Assembly: GCF_015351595.1 (NCBI RefSeq)
Contig: NZ_JADKPT010000002.1
Span: 372,001-436,000 of the forward strand
Length of the DNA: 64,000 nt
Direction of reading: 5' to 3'
Origin: Flavobacterium sp. LC2016-12
GTDB lineage: Bacteria; Bacteroidota; Bacteroidia; Flavobacteriales; Flavobacteriaceae
Notes under the pieces: model-generated
Database searches by the model: none
What the model saw: only the letters and a program-made list of their open reading frames with translations
Told to the model about the DNA's origin: nothing
Shown: in pieces, positions 53,071 through 61,951 of the stretch
Layout: each line of letters opens with the position of its first letter
Numbering within the stretch: the first letter of the stretch is position 1
Position numbers and translations under genes: made by a program

Positions 53071-55350
53071 ATGCAAAACGTTTCAGAAGCTGCTGCTTAC
53101 ACCTTACAATTCATTAATCAAACGCAAAAATCTATATTTCTAACTGGTAAAGCCGGGACTGGAAAGACGACTTTATTGCGCGAAATCATTGCGACTACAC
53201 ATAAAAATACAGTTGTGGTGGCACCTACCGGAATTGCAGCACTAAACGCTGGCGGTGTAACCATTCATTCGATGTTTCAGCTTCCATTTTCGGCCTTTTT
53301 ACCGACTTATGAAGAGAGTTCACAGTTTACAGAAACGGTAAAATTTGAAAATAAAGAGTCGCTGCGCAGGCATTTCAAAATGAACAATGTTAAGCGTAAT
53401 GTAATCAGAAACATGGAGTTACTGATTATTGATGAAGTGAGTATGTTGCGTGCCGATTTACTTGATGCGATTGATTTTATGATGCAGACGGTACGAAGAA
53501 ATACTCGCGCTTTTGGAGGTGTTCAGGTGCTGTTTATTGGCGATTTATTGCAATTACCGCCCGTAATTCGGGATGAAGAATGGCGCACTTTGCGTAATTA
53601 TTACAAAGGAAAATTCTTTTTCCATTCGCATGTAATTCAGCAAAATCCGCCCTTATACATTGAATTATCTAAGATTTATCGCCAGAGTGATGATAAATTC
53701 ATTTCGGTTTTGAACAATCTTCGAAACAATCAGATTACACCGCAAGATATTCAGATTTTGAACGAATATGTAAAACCGGATTTCGATTTAAAGAATAATC
53801 CGGGTTATATCACATTGACCACCCATAACGCAAAAGCCGATTCGATGAACGAGCAGGCTATAGGCGATTTGGCAGGAAATGAATATGCTTATCAGCCTTT
53901 TGTGGTGGGCGATTTTCCGGAAAAAATCTTTCCGGTTGAAGAAAATTTGAAATTAAAGGTTGGTGCACAAGTCATGTTTGTAAAGAACGATTTGTCATTT
54001 GAAAAGCGCTATTTCAACGGAAAAATGGGCGTTATCAAATCCCTTTCTCCGGAGGAAATTTTTGTTCATTTTCCGGAAGAGAATAAAACCATTGAAGTGG
54101 AAAAGTACGAATGGAAAAACATTCGCTACAAAGTAAACGAGCTGACAAAAGAGATTGAAGAAGAAGTTTTAGGTACATTTGCGCATTATCCGCTAAAATT
54201 GGCCTGGGCAATTACAGTGCATAAAAGTCAGGGATTAACTTTTGAGAAAGCTGCGCTCGATGTATCGCAAGTTTTTGTTCCCGGACAGGCCTATGTGGCA
54301 TTATCACGTTTAACGTCTTTAAACGGCCTTATTTTGCTTTCTCCACTGCAAATGAATGGTATTTCGAATGATCAAGATGTAATGGATTATGCTTTGAACA
54401 AAGCGACAGAAGAAGTCCTGAAAAATTCGCTTCACTTCGAAACCAAAAATTTTATTCATAACTATTTGATTAACAGTTTTAATTGGACAGATTTGGCTCA
54501 GGAATGGCGAAATCATCGTTTTAGTTATAATGAAAATGCGGTTAATTCTGAAAAAGCGAAACATTCTGTTTGGGCGCACAAGCGTTTAGAAACCATCGAT
54601 GCGTTGGTGGATCCTTCGCAGAAATTCATTCAGCAGCTTAATAAAATTTTCAGCAAAGAAAATGTCGATTTATATTTCGTGCAGGAAAGGGTAGTGGCGG
54701 CTTACGATTACTTTTTTAAATCGATGGATAGGCTGGTAACTGATCTTTTGCAGAAAATGGCTGAAATTCAGAAGTTTAAGAAAGTCAAGGAATTTTATGA
54801 AGAACTGGCTCTTTTAGACGATTTGCAAACTAAAGCAGTTTTGCGCTTAATGAAGGCCAAATTACTCATAGAAATCGTTGTGGCAGGTGAAACCATCTGT
54901 AAAGAGAAATTGACGTCTACAGCGATTAAAAACTATAAAACTGACAAGGTTTCTAAGATACGAGAGGAATTTAATATGGCGAATACTGATATTTTTAAAT
55001 TGGATGAACCTACAGTGCGTTATACAGCCAGAAAATTAGATAAAAACGAACCGAAAGCAGTAAAGAAAACTACAGTGGAAGAAACGTATGATTTGTGGTT
55101 GGAAAAAAACTCCATTCAGGATATTGCCAGAATTAGAAAACTGAATGTCCAAACTATTGAATTGCATTTGGTTAAATTAATTCAGGCGAAGAAAGTTGAT
55201 ATATCTGATGTTTTGCCATACGACAAAATTCTGGCGTTGCGTGAGGCTTTTCAGTTTTATCAGGAAGAATCTTTGAATGGTTTGAAAGAAAAACACGGCG
55301 AAGAATTTACCTGGGACGAACTTAAAATGTTCAAAGCCAGTATCAATTAA
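53071..55350 (+). CDS. PIF1-like helicase with C-terminal helix-turn-helix region
   Basis: 759 residues. Walker A is FLTGKAGTGKTTLLREI, Walker B LLIIDEVSMLRADLLDAI, and motif GDLLQLPPV, then ITVHKSQGLTFEKAALDVS and AYVALSRL near residue 410, the motif set of superfamily 1B PIF1/RecD-like helicases. The C-terminal about 330 residues are helical (KVSKIREEFNMANTDIFK) and end in a wH-like part (SIQDIARIRKLNVQTIELHLVKL) as in RecQ/PIF1 C-terminal helix-turn-helix domains. It should unwind DNA; the role is unknown here. Confidence 0.9.
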   Translation: MQNVSEAAAYTLQFINQTQKSIFLTGKAGTGKTTLLREIIATTHKNTVVVAPTGIAALNAGGVTIHSMFQLPFSAFLPTYEESSQFTETVKFENKESLRRHFKMNNVKRNVIRNMELLIIDEVSMLRADLLDAIDFMMQTVRRNTRAFGGVQVLFIGDLLQLPPVIRDEEWRTLRNYYKGKFFFHSHVIQQNPPLYIELSKIYRQSDDKFISVLNNLRNNQITPQDIQILNEYVKPDFDLKNNPGYITLTTHNAKADSMNEQAIGDLAGNEYAYQPFVVGDFPEKIFPVEENLKLKVGAQVMFVKNDLSFEKRYFNGKMGVIKSLSPEEIFVHFPEENKTIEVEKYEWKNIRYKVNELTKEIEEEVLGTFAHYPLKLAWAITVHKSQGLTFEKAALDVSQVFVPGQAYVALSRLTSLNGLILLSPLQMNGISNDQDVMDYALNKATEEVLKNSLHFETKNFIHNYLINSFNWTDLAQEWRNHRFSYNENAVNSEKAKHSVWAHKRLETIDALVDPSQKFIQQLNKIFSKENVDLYFVQERVVAAYDYFFKSMDRLVTDLLQKMAEIQKFKKVKEFYEELALLDDLQTKAVLRLMKAKLLIEIVVAGETICKEKLTSTAIKNYKTDKVSKIREEFNMANTDIFKLDEPTVRYTARKLDKNEPKAVKKTTVEETYDLWLEKNSIQDIARIRKLNVQTIELHLVKLIQAKKVDISDVLPYDKILALREAFQFYQEESLNGLKEKHGEEFTWDELKMFKASIN

Positions 55351-55419
55351 TTTTCTATTTTGTAACTTAGTGTTTATAATCGGAATAAACCGATTAAACA
55401 TTATGTAAAATAGAAAATT

Positions 55420-56178
55420 ATGAGAAAGATAATTTACGTACTATTTATTGTTTTTTGTGTTCATAATTCATCAGGGCAGGACCTAAAACCGGAGTATCAA
55501 AAATTCGTTAAAAGCTTTATTTCCAATGTAAAAAGCAACAACAAGGAAGGAGTTGCGGCTTTTATTTCTTTTCCGCTTGGAAGAGAATATCCAATCCCCA
55601 CGGTTAAAAATAAAGCCGATTTTATAAAACGATACGATCAAATTTTTGATGCAACCCTCAAGAAAGAAATCATAAACTCAAATCCCGCAAAAGATTGGGC
55701 AGAAATGGGCTGGCGTGGCATAATGCTTGGCCAAGGCGATATTTGGATGGATACAACCGGAAAAGTAATTACAATAAATTACCAATCGCAGGCGGAGAAA
55801 GATCTTAAAAACAAATTAATTGCCGGCGAGAAAGGAAAACTTCATCCGTCAATTGCCACTTTTAAAGCTCCGGTTTATATTTTGGAAACGTCTAAATTCA
55901 GAATCAGAATAGATGACTTAGGAAACGATAATTACCGATATGCTTCGTGGTCGATTAAAAATCCGATGAGTCAAAAGCCTGATTTAATACTTACTAATGG
56001 AAAATGGATCTCAGATGGAAGCGGAGGAAATAGCCATTACGAATTCAAAAAGGACGCTTATTTGTATGAATGTTATATCATTGTAATCGGTACAGATGAC
56101 TCTCCACCAGCTTATCTAACAATCTCTCAGAATGGAAAAGAGATTCTCAATCAGAATGCGAAAATAGTAACCAAATAA
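55420..56178 (+). CDS. Secreted protein of unknown family, paralogue 1
   Basis: 252 residues with a signal peptide (MRKIIYVLFIVFCVHNSSGQ). The N-terminal part (KSFISNVKSNNKEGVAAFIS then PTVKNKADFIKRYDQIFDA) is predicted helical and resembles NTF2-like or DUF3828-like domains, weakly. WAEMGWRGIMLGQGDIWMD and GNDNYRYASWSI are strongly shared with the next gene. It may be periplasmic. The gene ends in a hairpin terminator with a parS-like core. Confidence 0.72.
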   Translation: MRKIIYVLFIVFCVHNSSGQDLKPEYQKFVKSFISNVKSNNKEGVAAFISFPLGREYPIPTVKNKADFIKRYDQIFDATLKKEIINSNPAKDWAEMGWRGIMLGQGDIWMDTTGKVITINYQSQAEKDLKNKLIAGEKGKLHPSIATFKAPVYILETSKFRIRIDDLGNDNYRYASWSIKNPMSQKPDLILTNGKWISDGSGGNSHYEFKKDAYLYECYIIVIGTDDSPPAYLTISQNGKEILNQNAKIVTK

Positions 56179-56185
56179 GAACAAA

Positions 56186-56212
56186 CCTGTTTCATGTGGA
56201 ACAGGTTTTTTT
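56186..56212 (+). terminator. Terminator with a parS-like hairpin core
   Basis: AACCTGTT...AACAGGTT stem followed by T residues. The middle (TGTTTCATGTGGAACA) is parS with CATGTG in place of CACGTG. Confidence 0.85.
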
Positions 56213-56345
56213 GGTTTTTATTGGAATAATAATGAGATGAATTAATGCGTTATAAACTTAAAGTTTTTATGTGAAAGCATAAATTAATTACTTTTATATT
56301 TGGAACTTAATAATCAGATTAATTATCAATTAAAGTGTTTTTAAT

Positions 56346-57107
56346 ATGAAAAAAGTAAATCTGTTTTTGGTTTTAGTACTGTTTGTGGACGCTTTCGTTT
56401 CGGCTCAGACTGTAAAACCTGAGTATCAAAAATGTATCAAAAGCTTTATTGATGCGATCAAAAGTGACAAGAAAGAAGTGATCGCAGAACTGGTTGCTTA
56501 TCCTTTAAAACGCGAATATCCAATACCTGATATTATCGACAAATCTGATTTTATCAAACGTTATGATGAAATTTTCGATACCGCTTTAAAGAATGAAATT
56601 ACAAAATCAGATCCTGCAAAAGACTGGTCTGATATGGGTTGGCGCGGTATAATGCTAAATCAGGGCAATGTGTGGATGGATTTTGATGGCCGTTTAACCA
56701 GTGTAAATTACCAGTCACAAGCAGAGATTGATCTGAAAAAGAAACTGATTGCTGCTCAAAAAAAAGAATTGGATTCCAGTATTGCTTTTTTTCTAAAACC
56801 GATTTGTGTTCTGGAAACAGAAAAATTCAGGATCAGAATTGATAATTTGGGAAATGAGAATTATCGCTATGTTTCCTGGCCAATTGAGAAAGCGATGAGT
56901 GAAAAGCCTGATCTAATAATTTATAGAGGAAATTTCGTGGTAGAAGGAAGTGGAGGAAACCACCAATACGAATTTAAGAAGGAAAATTATACGTATGAAT
57001 GCGCCTTTATAGTTGCTGGTGAAAAAAATGCGCCTCCGGCGAAACTAACTATTTATCAGAATGGTAAAGTGATTCTTTCGCAAAACGCTAAGATAATTGC
57101 AAAATAA
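56346..57107 (+). CDS. Secreted protein of unknown family, paralogue 2
   Basis: 253 residues with a signal peptide (MKKVNLFLVLVLFVDAFVSA). It matches paralogue 1 over its whole length, for example DPAKDWSDMGWRGIMLNQG, FRIRIDNLGNENYRYVSWPI and the final AKLTIYQNGKVILSQNAKII; I estimate somewhat more than half of residues identical. The pair is a tandem duplication separated by 167 bp. The function is unknown. Both genes are followed by related terminators. Confidence 0.72.
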   Translation: MKKVNLFLVLVLFVDAFVSAQTVKPEYQKCIKSFIDAIKSDKKEVIAELVAYPLKREYPIPDIIDKSDFIKRYDEIFDTALKNEITKSDPAKDWSDMGWRGIMLNQGNVWMDFDGRLTSVNYQSQAEIDLKKKLIAAQKKELDSSIAFFLKPICVLETEKFRIRIDNLGNENYRYVSWPIEKAMSEKPDLIIYRGNFVVEGSGGNHQYEFKKENYTYECAFIVAGEKNAPPAKLTIYQNGKVILSQNAKIIAK

Positions 57108-57108
57108 A

Positions 57109-57136
57109 AACCTGTTCCACATGAAACAGGTTTTTT
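57109..57136. terminator. Terminator with a parS-like core between convergent genes
   Basis: AACCTGTT (57109-57116) pairs with AACAGGTT (57125-57132), followed by TTTT. The middle is TGTTCCACATGAAACA, again parS with a changed CG centre. Confidence 0.85.
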
Positions 57137-57140
57137 ATTT

Positions 57141-57590
57141 TTAAATCTGAGCTTGTGCCTTTTCTAAAGCTTTTTGCTGATTGATTTGCTTTACTTTAAG
57201 TTTTTGAATTTCAAGTTCATTTTTTTTCAGTTTGACTTGTTGTTTCTGAGATTCTTCTGTAGTAAGAGAACTCAATTTTGAATTAATCTTTTGATTTTCA
57301 GATTCTAATTTAGCTATTTTATTTTTGCTGTTCTGTAAATCTTTTTCTGAATTTTTCAAATCTTTTTGATGTTTCTCAACCGTTTTTTGCTCTTTTTTTA
57401 GTTTGTCCTGATTCTGTTTCAGTTTAGCATGTTCGTCATTTAGCTTTTTATGATAATCATCGGAGGATTTTTCCGCTTTTTTTTCTAAAGCAATTTGCGC
57501 TTTTGATGTCGTAGTAATTTGCTGAGCATAAAAGTATTGTGAAGTTAATACTAAAAGAAAAGCAAAGAATAATTTTAATTTGTAACACAT
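57141..57590 (-). CDS. Secreted coiled-coil protein
   Basis: 149 residues. A signal peptide (MCYKLKLFFAFLLVLTSQYF then YAQ) is followed by a continuous Lys/Gln-rich heptad-like coiled coil (LKQNQDKLKKEQKTVEKHQK) to the end. No enzymatic motif. It may be a periplasmic structural or adhesin-related protein; composition bias makes similarity-based assignment unsafe. It is convergent with the paralogue pair across a shared terminator. Confidence 0.7.
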   Translation of the reverse strand: MCYKLKLFFAFLLVLTSQYFYAQQITTTSKAQIALEKKAEKSSDDYHKKLNDEHAKLKQNQDKLKKEQKTVEKHQKDLKNSEKDLQNSKNKIAKLESENQKINSKLSSLTTEESQKQQVKLKKNELEIQKLKVKQINQQKALEKAQAQI

Positions 57591-57684
57591 AATTTTTATA
57601 GATTTATTTGAATCTAAAGTATGTGCTGCTGAGGATGTATATTAACGTAAAAGGCTTTTTTAAGAATAAAATAGGCCAAAAAAA

Positions 57685-57710
57685 AGCCTAATCGAAAGAT
57701 TAGACTTTTT
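57685..57710 (-). terminator. Terminator of the SPOR gene
   Basis: On the minus strand, AAAAAGTCTAATC-TTTC-GATTAGGCTTTTT, followed by T residues. Immediately after the SPOR gene stop. Confidence 0.85.
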
Positions 57711-57715
57711 AAATT

Positions 57716-58678
57716 TTATAGATTTTCGACTAGAATCCAGGCATCTGGATTTTCACCTTTTTGTATTTCTTTTTGTGCTTTTTGAGCTTCAGACATTGTT
57801 GCATAACTTCCGTATAAAACCGGGAATAAGCCATGTTTGTTTTCGCCAAGCATTCGCGCTTCATAACCATCTTTAACCAGTTGGTTATAAGCTTTTCTTG
57901 CATTTGCCTCACTTCTGTATGCACCTGCCATTATGTGATAAGGCAGTACTTTTACAACTTCTGTTTTTGCAGAATCGACAGATAAAGTTACTGCAGGTAG
58001 CGGATTCTCAATAAAGAATGTAGCTTCCTGAATTTTGTTCTCTACTTTTTTCTGAACCGCATTTTCTACTACAAGCGTTTTTGTAGTGATTTGATTTTGG
58101 TATAACGGATAACCAATGCTTCCTGTAATGCCAAGACCTAAAACAAAAATTGCTGCATATTTTAAGAAAGAATTTGAAGATTTTGATTCTTCTTCAGAAT
58201 CGTGTAATTGATATACTTTCGATTCTTCGATTTCCTGTAATTTCTTCTCAAAAATTTCTCTTTTTACCATTGGAGCAACAAACGGACTAAGACCGAAAGA
58301 ACTCGTTAGATAATTAGTTTGATCACTTGGAGTGAAAACCATATTATTATCGGCATTTAGACGAATATCACCGATGTTTTTTATATTTAAAACACCAGAT
58401 TCCTCTAACGTCTTTTGCCAGCTTAAAACTTGAAATGCAATAGCACTTACAGCAAATCCATAGGAGGTTTTTTCTGTTAGCGCGATATGATTTGCCAACA
58501 AACCATCATTGTTTTTCAAAAGACTGTTAAATGCGATCGTTTTTCTCGGTGGAGTAAACGAATTTGTACTTGAATTAAGCTGCGCCGATTGAATTTCGGT
58601 TAAAAATGCTCCAAACCCTGGAACCGTTACACACTGATAACGATACAATAACTGTGCTATATAAGTTTCGATTTTCAT
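57716..58678 (-). CDS. HU-CCDC81/SPOR domain membrane protein
   Basis: 320 residues from the ATG at 58678 (MKIETYIAQLLYRYQCVTVP), in preference to the upstream MYNFVT extension. The N-terminal 150 residues look like the bacterial HU-CCDC81 domains (GFGAFLTEIQSAQL then FGLSPFVAPMVKREI). One membrane helix (FLKYAAIFVLGLGITGSIG) near residue 185 follows, and a C-terminal SPOR domain (YHIMAGAYRSEANARKAYN and ARMLGENKHGLFPVLYGSY). SPOR binds denuded peptidoglycan at septa, so a cell-division or envelope role is likely. Confidence 0.85.
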   Translation of the reverse strand: MKIETYIAQLLYRYQCVTVPGFGAFLTEIQSAQLNSSTNSFTPPRKTIAFNSLLKNNDGLLANHIALTEKTSYGFAVSAIAFQVLSWQKTLEESGVLNIKNIGDIRLNADNNMVFTPSDQTNYLTSSFGLSPFVAPMVKREIFEKKLQEIEESKVYQLHDSEEESKSSNSFLKYAAIFVLGLGITGSIGYPLYQNQITTKTLVVENAVQKKVENKIQEATFFIENPLPAVTLSVDSAKTEVVKVLPYHIMAGAYRSEANARKAYNQLVKDGYEARMLGENKHGLFPVLYGSYATMSEAQKAQKEIQKGENPDAWILVENL

Positions 58679-58855
58679 AGTAACAAAGTTATACATCCAA
58701 TATAGTTATCAAAATTTTATTCACAATTTTTATTAACAATTCTGATAATTTTATAGACAATTCGTTTTCAGTTAGTTAAATAAAATTAGCTTTTTGACTA
58801 AAGTAATGCGAAATCTTTACTATTTAATTTTTTATAAGAATTTACTTCTAATTTA

Positions 58856-58863
58856 TATCTTTG
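58856..58863 (+). promoter_or_regulatory. Possible -7 box of dprA
   Basis: TATCTTTG matches TAnnTTTG, 73 bp before the start codon. No clear upstream TTG at the usual distance was seen. Confidence 0.4.
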
Positions 58864-58936
58864 CGCTTCTTTTAATTTCATAATAATTTGTTTTAAAAGA
58901 TATTTTTTGTCCTCTCAATAAACTTTTTTTTAAGCC

Positions 58937-60037
58937 ATGTCAGACCAGGAATTATTTTATTTATTAGCCTTATTAAAAGTAGATGGCATTGGTGATATTA
59001 TGGCCAAAAAACTATTGACCCATTTTGGAAATCCTGAAGCTATTTTCAAAGTTAAAAGTAATCAAATTGCAGGTATTGATGGCGTTGGTTCGGTTTTGTT
59101 GCGGAATCTAAAAGACAAGACGGTTTTTGAAAAGGCCAATAAGGAATTAGAATTCATTAAATCGAATGCCATTAATGTTTCCTTTTTTCAGGATGAAAGT
59201 TATCCAGACCGTCTCAAACATTGTATCGATTCGCCTGTTTTGATTTTTACTTCAGGAAATATTAATTTAAAAAACAAAAAACTAATAAGTATTGTCGGGA
59301 CGCGGCAGATTACCTCATACGGAATGGAATTCTGCAAAAAGTTTATTGAAGATCTGGCGCCGCTAGATCCAGTAATTGTTAGCGGTTTTGCGTACGGAGT
59401 TGATATTGTCGCACATCAATTGGCAATGGATAATAACCTGCAGACCATTGGGGTTTTGGCGCATGGACTGAATCAAATTTACCCAAAAACGCATAAAAAA
59501 TATATTGCCAGAATGGAAGAAAATGGCGGTTTTATAACAGAGTTTTGGAGCTCATCCAACCCGGATAAGGAGAAATTTGTACGCCGAAACCGTATTGTGG
59601 CCGGAATGACCGAAGCCACCATTGTAATTGAATCTGCAGATAAAGGAGGCTCGCTGATCACCGCAAATTTAGCCAATGATTATAATCGTGACGTTTTTGC
59701 CGTTCCCGGGCGCGTTACAGACAAATATAGCCAGGGTTGCAATGATCTGATCAAAACACAAAAAGCAAACGTTCTAACGAGCGCTGCTGATTTAGTTTAT
59801 GTGTTGAATTGGGACATTGAAAAGAAGTCAAAACCCGTACAAAAACAATTGTTTGTAGAATTAGAATTGGACGAGCAAAAGATTTATGATTTTCTGCTCA
59901 AGAACGGAAAAGAATTGCTGGATGTAATTGCGCTTCAATGTGATTTTCCTATTTATAAAATCTCAGGAATGCTTTTGAATATGGAATTGAAAGGTGTTAT
60001 TCGGCCTTTGCCAGGGAAGCTTTTTGAGGCGATTTAA
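58937..60037 (+). CDS. dprA: DNA-processing protein DprA
   Basis: 366 residues. An N-terminal helix-hairpin-helix part (VDGIGDIMAKKLLTHFG), the Rossmann-type central part with ISIVGTRQITSYGMEFCKK, VSGFAYGVDIVAH and AGMTEATIVIESADKGGSL, and a C-terminal winged helix (DVIALQCDFPIYKISGMLLN). DprA binds single-stranded DNA and loads RecA during natural transformation. It is alone; convergent with trpS over a hairpin repeat. recA is 3 kb away in the same window. Confidence 0.95.
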   Translation: MSDQELFYLLALLKVDGIGDIMAKKLLTHFGNPEAIFKVKSNQIAGIDGVGSVLLRNLKDKTVFEKANKELEFIKSNAINVSFFQDESYPDRLKHCIDSPVLIFTSGNINLKNKKLISIVGTRQITSYGMEFCKKFIEDLAPLDPVIVSGFAYGVDIVAHQLAMDNNLQTIGVLAHGLNQIYPKTHKKYIARMEENGGFITEFWSSSNPDKEKFVRRNRIVAGMTEATIVIESADKGGSLITANLANDYNRDVFAVPGRVTDKYSQGCNDLIKTQKANVLTSAADLVYVLNWDIEKKSKPVQKQLFVELELDEQKIYDFLLKNGKELLDVIALQCDFPIYKISGMLLNMELKGVIRPLPGKLFEAI

Positions 60038-60048
60038 TTTAAAAGAAG

Positions 60049-60110
60049 TTGCCACAAATTACACAAATTTGCACGAATTAATTAGTGTAAATTTGTGTAA
60101 TTCGTGGCAA
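60049..60110. terminator. 26-bp stem hairpin, GCCACGAATT family, between dprA and trpS
   Basis: 60049-60074 and 60085-60110 pair at 24 of 26 positions with a 10-base loop. A T-rich or A-rich run lies on each side, so it could terminate both genes. Related to the inverted repeat at 31516. Confidence 0.88.
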
Positions 60111-60115
60111 AAAAA

Positions 60116-61090
60116 TTATTTTCCAAATCCAAGAACTTCTCGAACTTTGGCCAAAACACCATCTGCAACAACAGAAGCTTTTTCAGCACCTTTTTTCAAA
60201 AGTGCATCTACTTCTTCAAGGTTGTTTATGTAGTAATTGTATTTTTCTCTTTCGGTTTTAAATTTTTCGGTAATCAATTCAAACAAAGCTTGTTTGGCGT
60301 GACCATAACCGTAATTTCCGCCTAAATAATTCGCTCTCATTTCCGCAATTTGTTCTTCAGTTGCTAATAATGAATAAATGGCAAAAGCGTTACAGGTATC
60401 CGGATTTTTTGGTTCTTCAAGTGGCGTACTATCGGTTTCAATGCTCATTACCTGCTTGCGTAACACTTTATCATCAAGGAAAATATTGATAATATTATTG
60501 GCAGATTTACTCATTTTTCCGCCGTTGGTTCCCGGAATCAACATACTGTCTTCCTGAATTTTAGCTTCTGGAATTACAAAAGTTTCGCCCATCTGATGGT
60601 TGAAACGGGAAGCGACATCGCGAGTGATTTCTAAATGTTGTAACTGGTCTTTTCCAACCGGTACAAATTCAGCATCATACAACAAAATATCGGCAGCCAT
60701 TAACATCGGATAAGTAAAAAGTCCGGCATTAACATCGTCTAAACGATCTGATTTATCTTTGAAAGAATGGGCTAAAGTCAATCTTTGAAATGGAAAAAAG
60801 CAGCTTAAATACCAGGTTAATTCGGCTGTCTGCGTCACATCAGATTGTCTGTAAAAAGTAACTTTATCTGGATTTAAACCACAAGCAAGCCATGCAGCTG
60901 CGGTGCTATAAGTGTTTTCTCTTAATGTTTTTCCGTCTTTAATTTGTGTAATCGAATGTAAATCAGCTATAAACAAATAAGATTCATTTGCAGGATTATT
61001 CGATAATTCAATTGCAGGTATGATTGCTCCTAATAAATTTCCCAAGTGTGGCGTTCCAGTACTCTGAACACCAGTTAGTATTTTTGCCAT
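60116..61090 (-). CDS. trpS: Tryptophan--tRNA ligase
   Basis: 324 residues, a class I synthetase. HIGH-type motif TGTPHLGNLLGAI, KMSKS-type motif GGKMSKSANN, and the Trp-site segment PMLMAADILLYDAEFVPVG. Length and motif order match bacterial TrpRS. The start is the ATG at 61090 (MAKILTGVQSTG). Confidence 0.96.
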   Translation of the reverse strand: MAKILTGVQSTGTPHLGNLLGAIIPAIELSNNPANESYLFIADLHSITQIKDGKTLRENTYSTAAAWLACGLNPDKVTFYRQSDVTQTAELTWYLSCFFPFQRLTLAHSFKDKSDRLDDVNAGLFTYPMLMAADILLYDAEFVPVGKDQLQHLEITRDVASRFNHQMGETFVIPEAKIQEDSMLIPGTNGGKMSKSANNIINIFLDDKVLRKQVMSIETDSTPLEEPKNPDTCNAFAIYSLLATEEQIAEMRANYLGGNYGYGHAKQALFELITEKFKTEREKYNYYINNLEEVDALLKKGAEKASVVADGVLAKVREVLGFGK

Positions 61091-61185
61091 TCTAGTTTTT
61101 TATTTCTAAACGCAAAGTTCGTTTTTTTACCTCAAAGAGCATAAGTTTTTGTAAAGTTTTAGAACGTAAGCGTTCTATGTTAATG

Positions 61186-61222
61186 TTTTTTTACCACAGA
61201 GTGCACGAAGTTTTTCACAGAG
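61186..61222 (-). repeat. CTCTGTGAAAA...GTGGTAAAA repeat, inverted copy
   Basis: Read on the minus strand it matches 61846-61882 at about 33 of 37 bases. It lies in the gap between trpS and the GxxExxY gene, which otherwise shows only a small hairpin (AGAACGTAAGCGTTCT). Confidence 0.75.
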
Positions 61223-61287
61223 ATCCGAAGTTTTCACTGTTGTCTATAAAGTAAAACTTAGCTTAGATCACTGAGGAATCGTGCCTT

Positions 61288-61665
61288 TTATTTATCATTA
61301 ATGACTCTTCTTACTCCATTTTTTAAAAGTATTTCGTTGAAATTTATAAGTAATCCAAGTTTATAGTTTCCAAGCCTCAGATAAGTTAAAGTCTGAGCTA
61401 AGTGTTGTACTGTTAATGATTCTACACTTTTTATTTCGATTATAAATTTGTTTTCTACTAGTAAGTCAACTCTATAGCGACAATCTAACTTTACTTCTTC
61501 AAAAATTAATGGTATTGCTTTTTCTTTTTCGACAACAAGTCCACGTTGTGTAATTTTGTAGAATAAACATTCTTGATAAGCATTTTCTAACAAACCTGGT
61601 CCTAATGCTCGATGAACATCAATTGCTAATCCAATTATAATAGTCGATATTTCATTTTCTGTCAT
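61288..61665 (-). CDS. GxxExxY family protein (PD-(D/E)XK-like)
   Basis: 125 residues. It carries GPGLLENAYQECL, the G-x-x-E-x-x-Y motif that names the family, then VDLLVENKFIIEIKSVESL, which resembles the D...ExK core of PD-(D/E)XK nucleases. VQHLAQTLTYLRLGNYKLG follows, as in the family. Function is unknown; a DNA-related role is inferred from the fold. It stands alone between repeats. Confidence 0.88.
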   Translation of the reverse strand: MTENEISTIIIGLAIDVHRALGPGLLENAYQECLFYKITQRGLVVEKEKAIPLIFEEVKLDCRYRVDLLVENKFIIEIKSVESLTVQHLAQTLTYLRLGNYKLGLLINFNEILLKNGVRRVINDK

Positions 61666-61845
61666 ATAATGATAAATTTTTTAATAAATATTTTCTTATA
61701 AAATTAATGTTTTTTTTACTATTGAAACATAAAGTTTGAAAAATGATAAAGTGTTTGTAATAATTGAAAATCATAGATGAGTTTCTCACAGACACAAATC
61801 TCCGTGATCTTAATTTGCTTGCAATAAGTTTTCAAACCTTCTTTT

Positions 61846-61882
61846 CTCTGTGAAAATCTTTGTGCTCTTTGTGGTAAAAAAA
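61846..61882 (+). repeat. CTCTGTGAAAA...GTGGTAAAA repeat
   Basis: Core CTTTGTGCTCTTTGTGG. It is a second member of the family that includes 31668 and, inverted, 61186. The gap 61666-61951 shows no gene, only this repeat and the related TCTCACAGACACAAATCTCC at 61780. Confidence 0.75.
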
Positions 61883-61951
61883 GTACTCTACTTGCCAAGA
61901 GAAGCAATTCTTTTATCAAAAATTCATTTCTGTTTTCTTACATTTGAAGCT

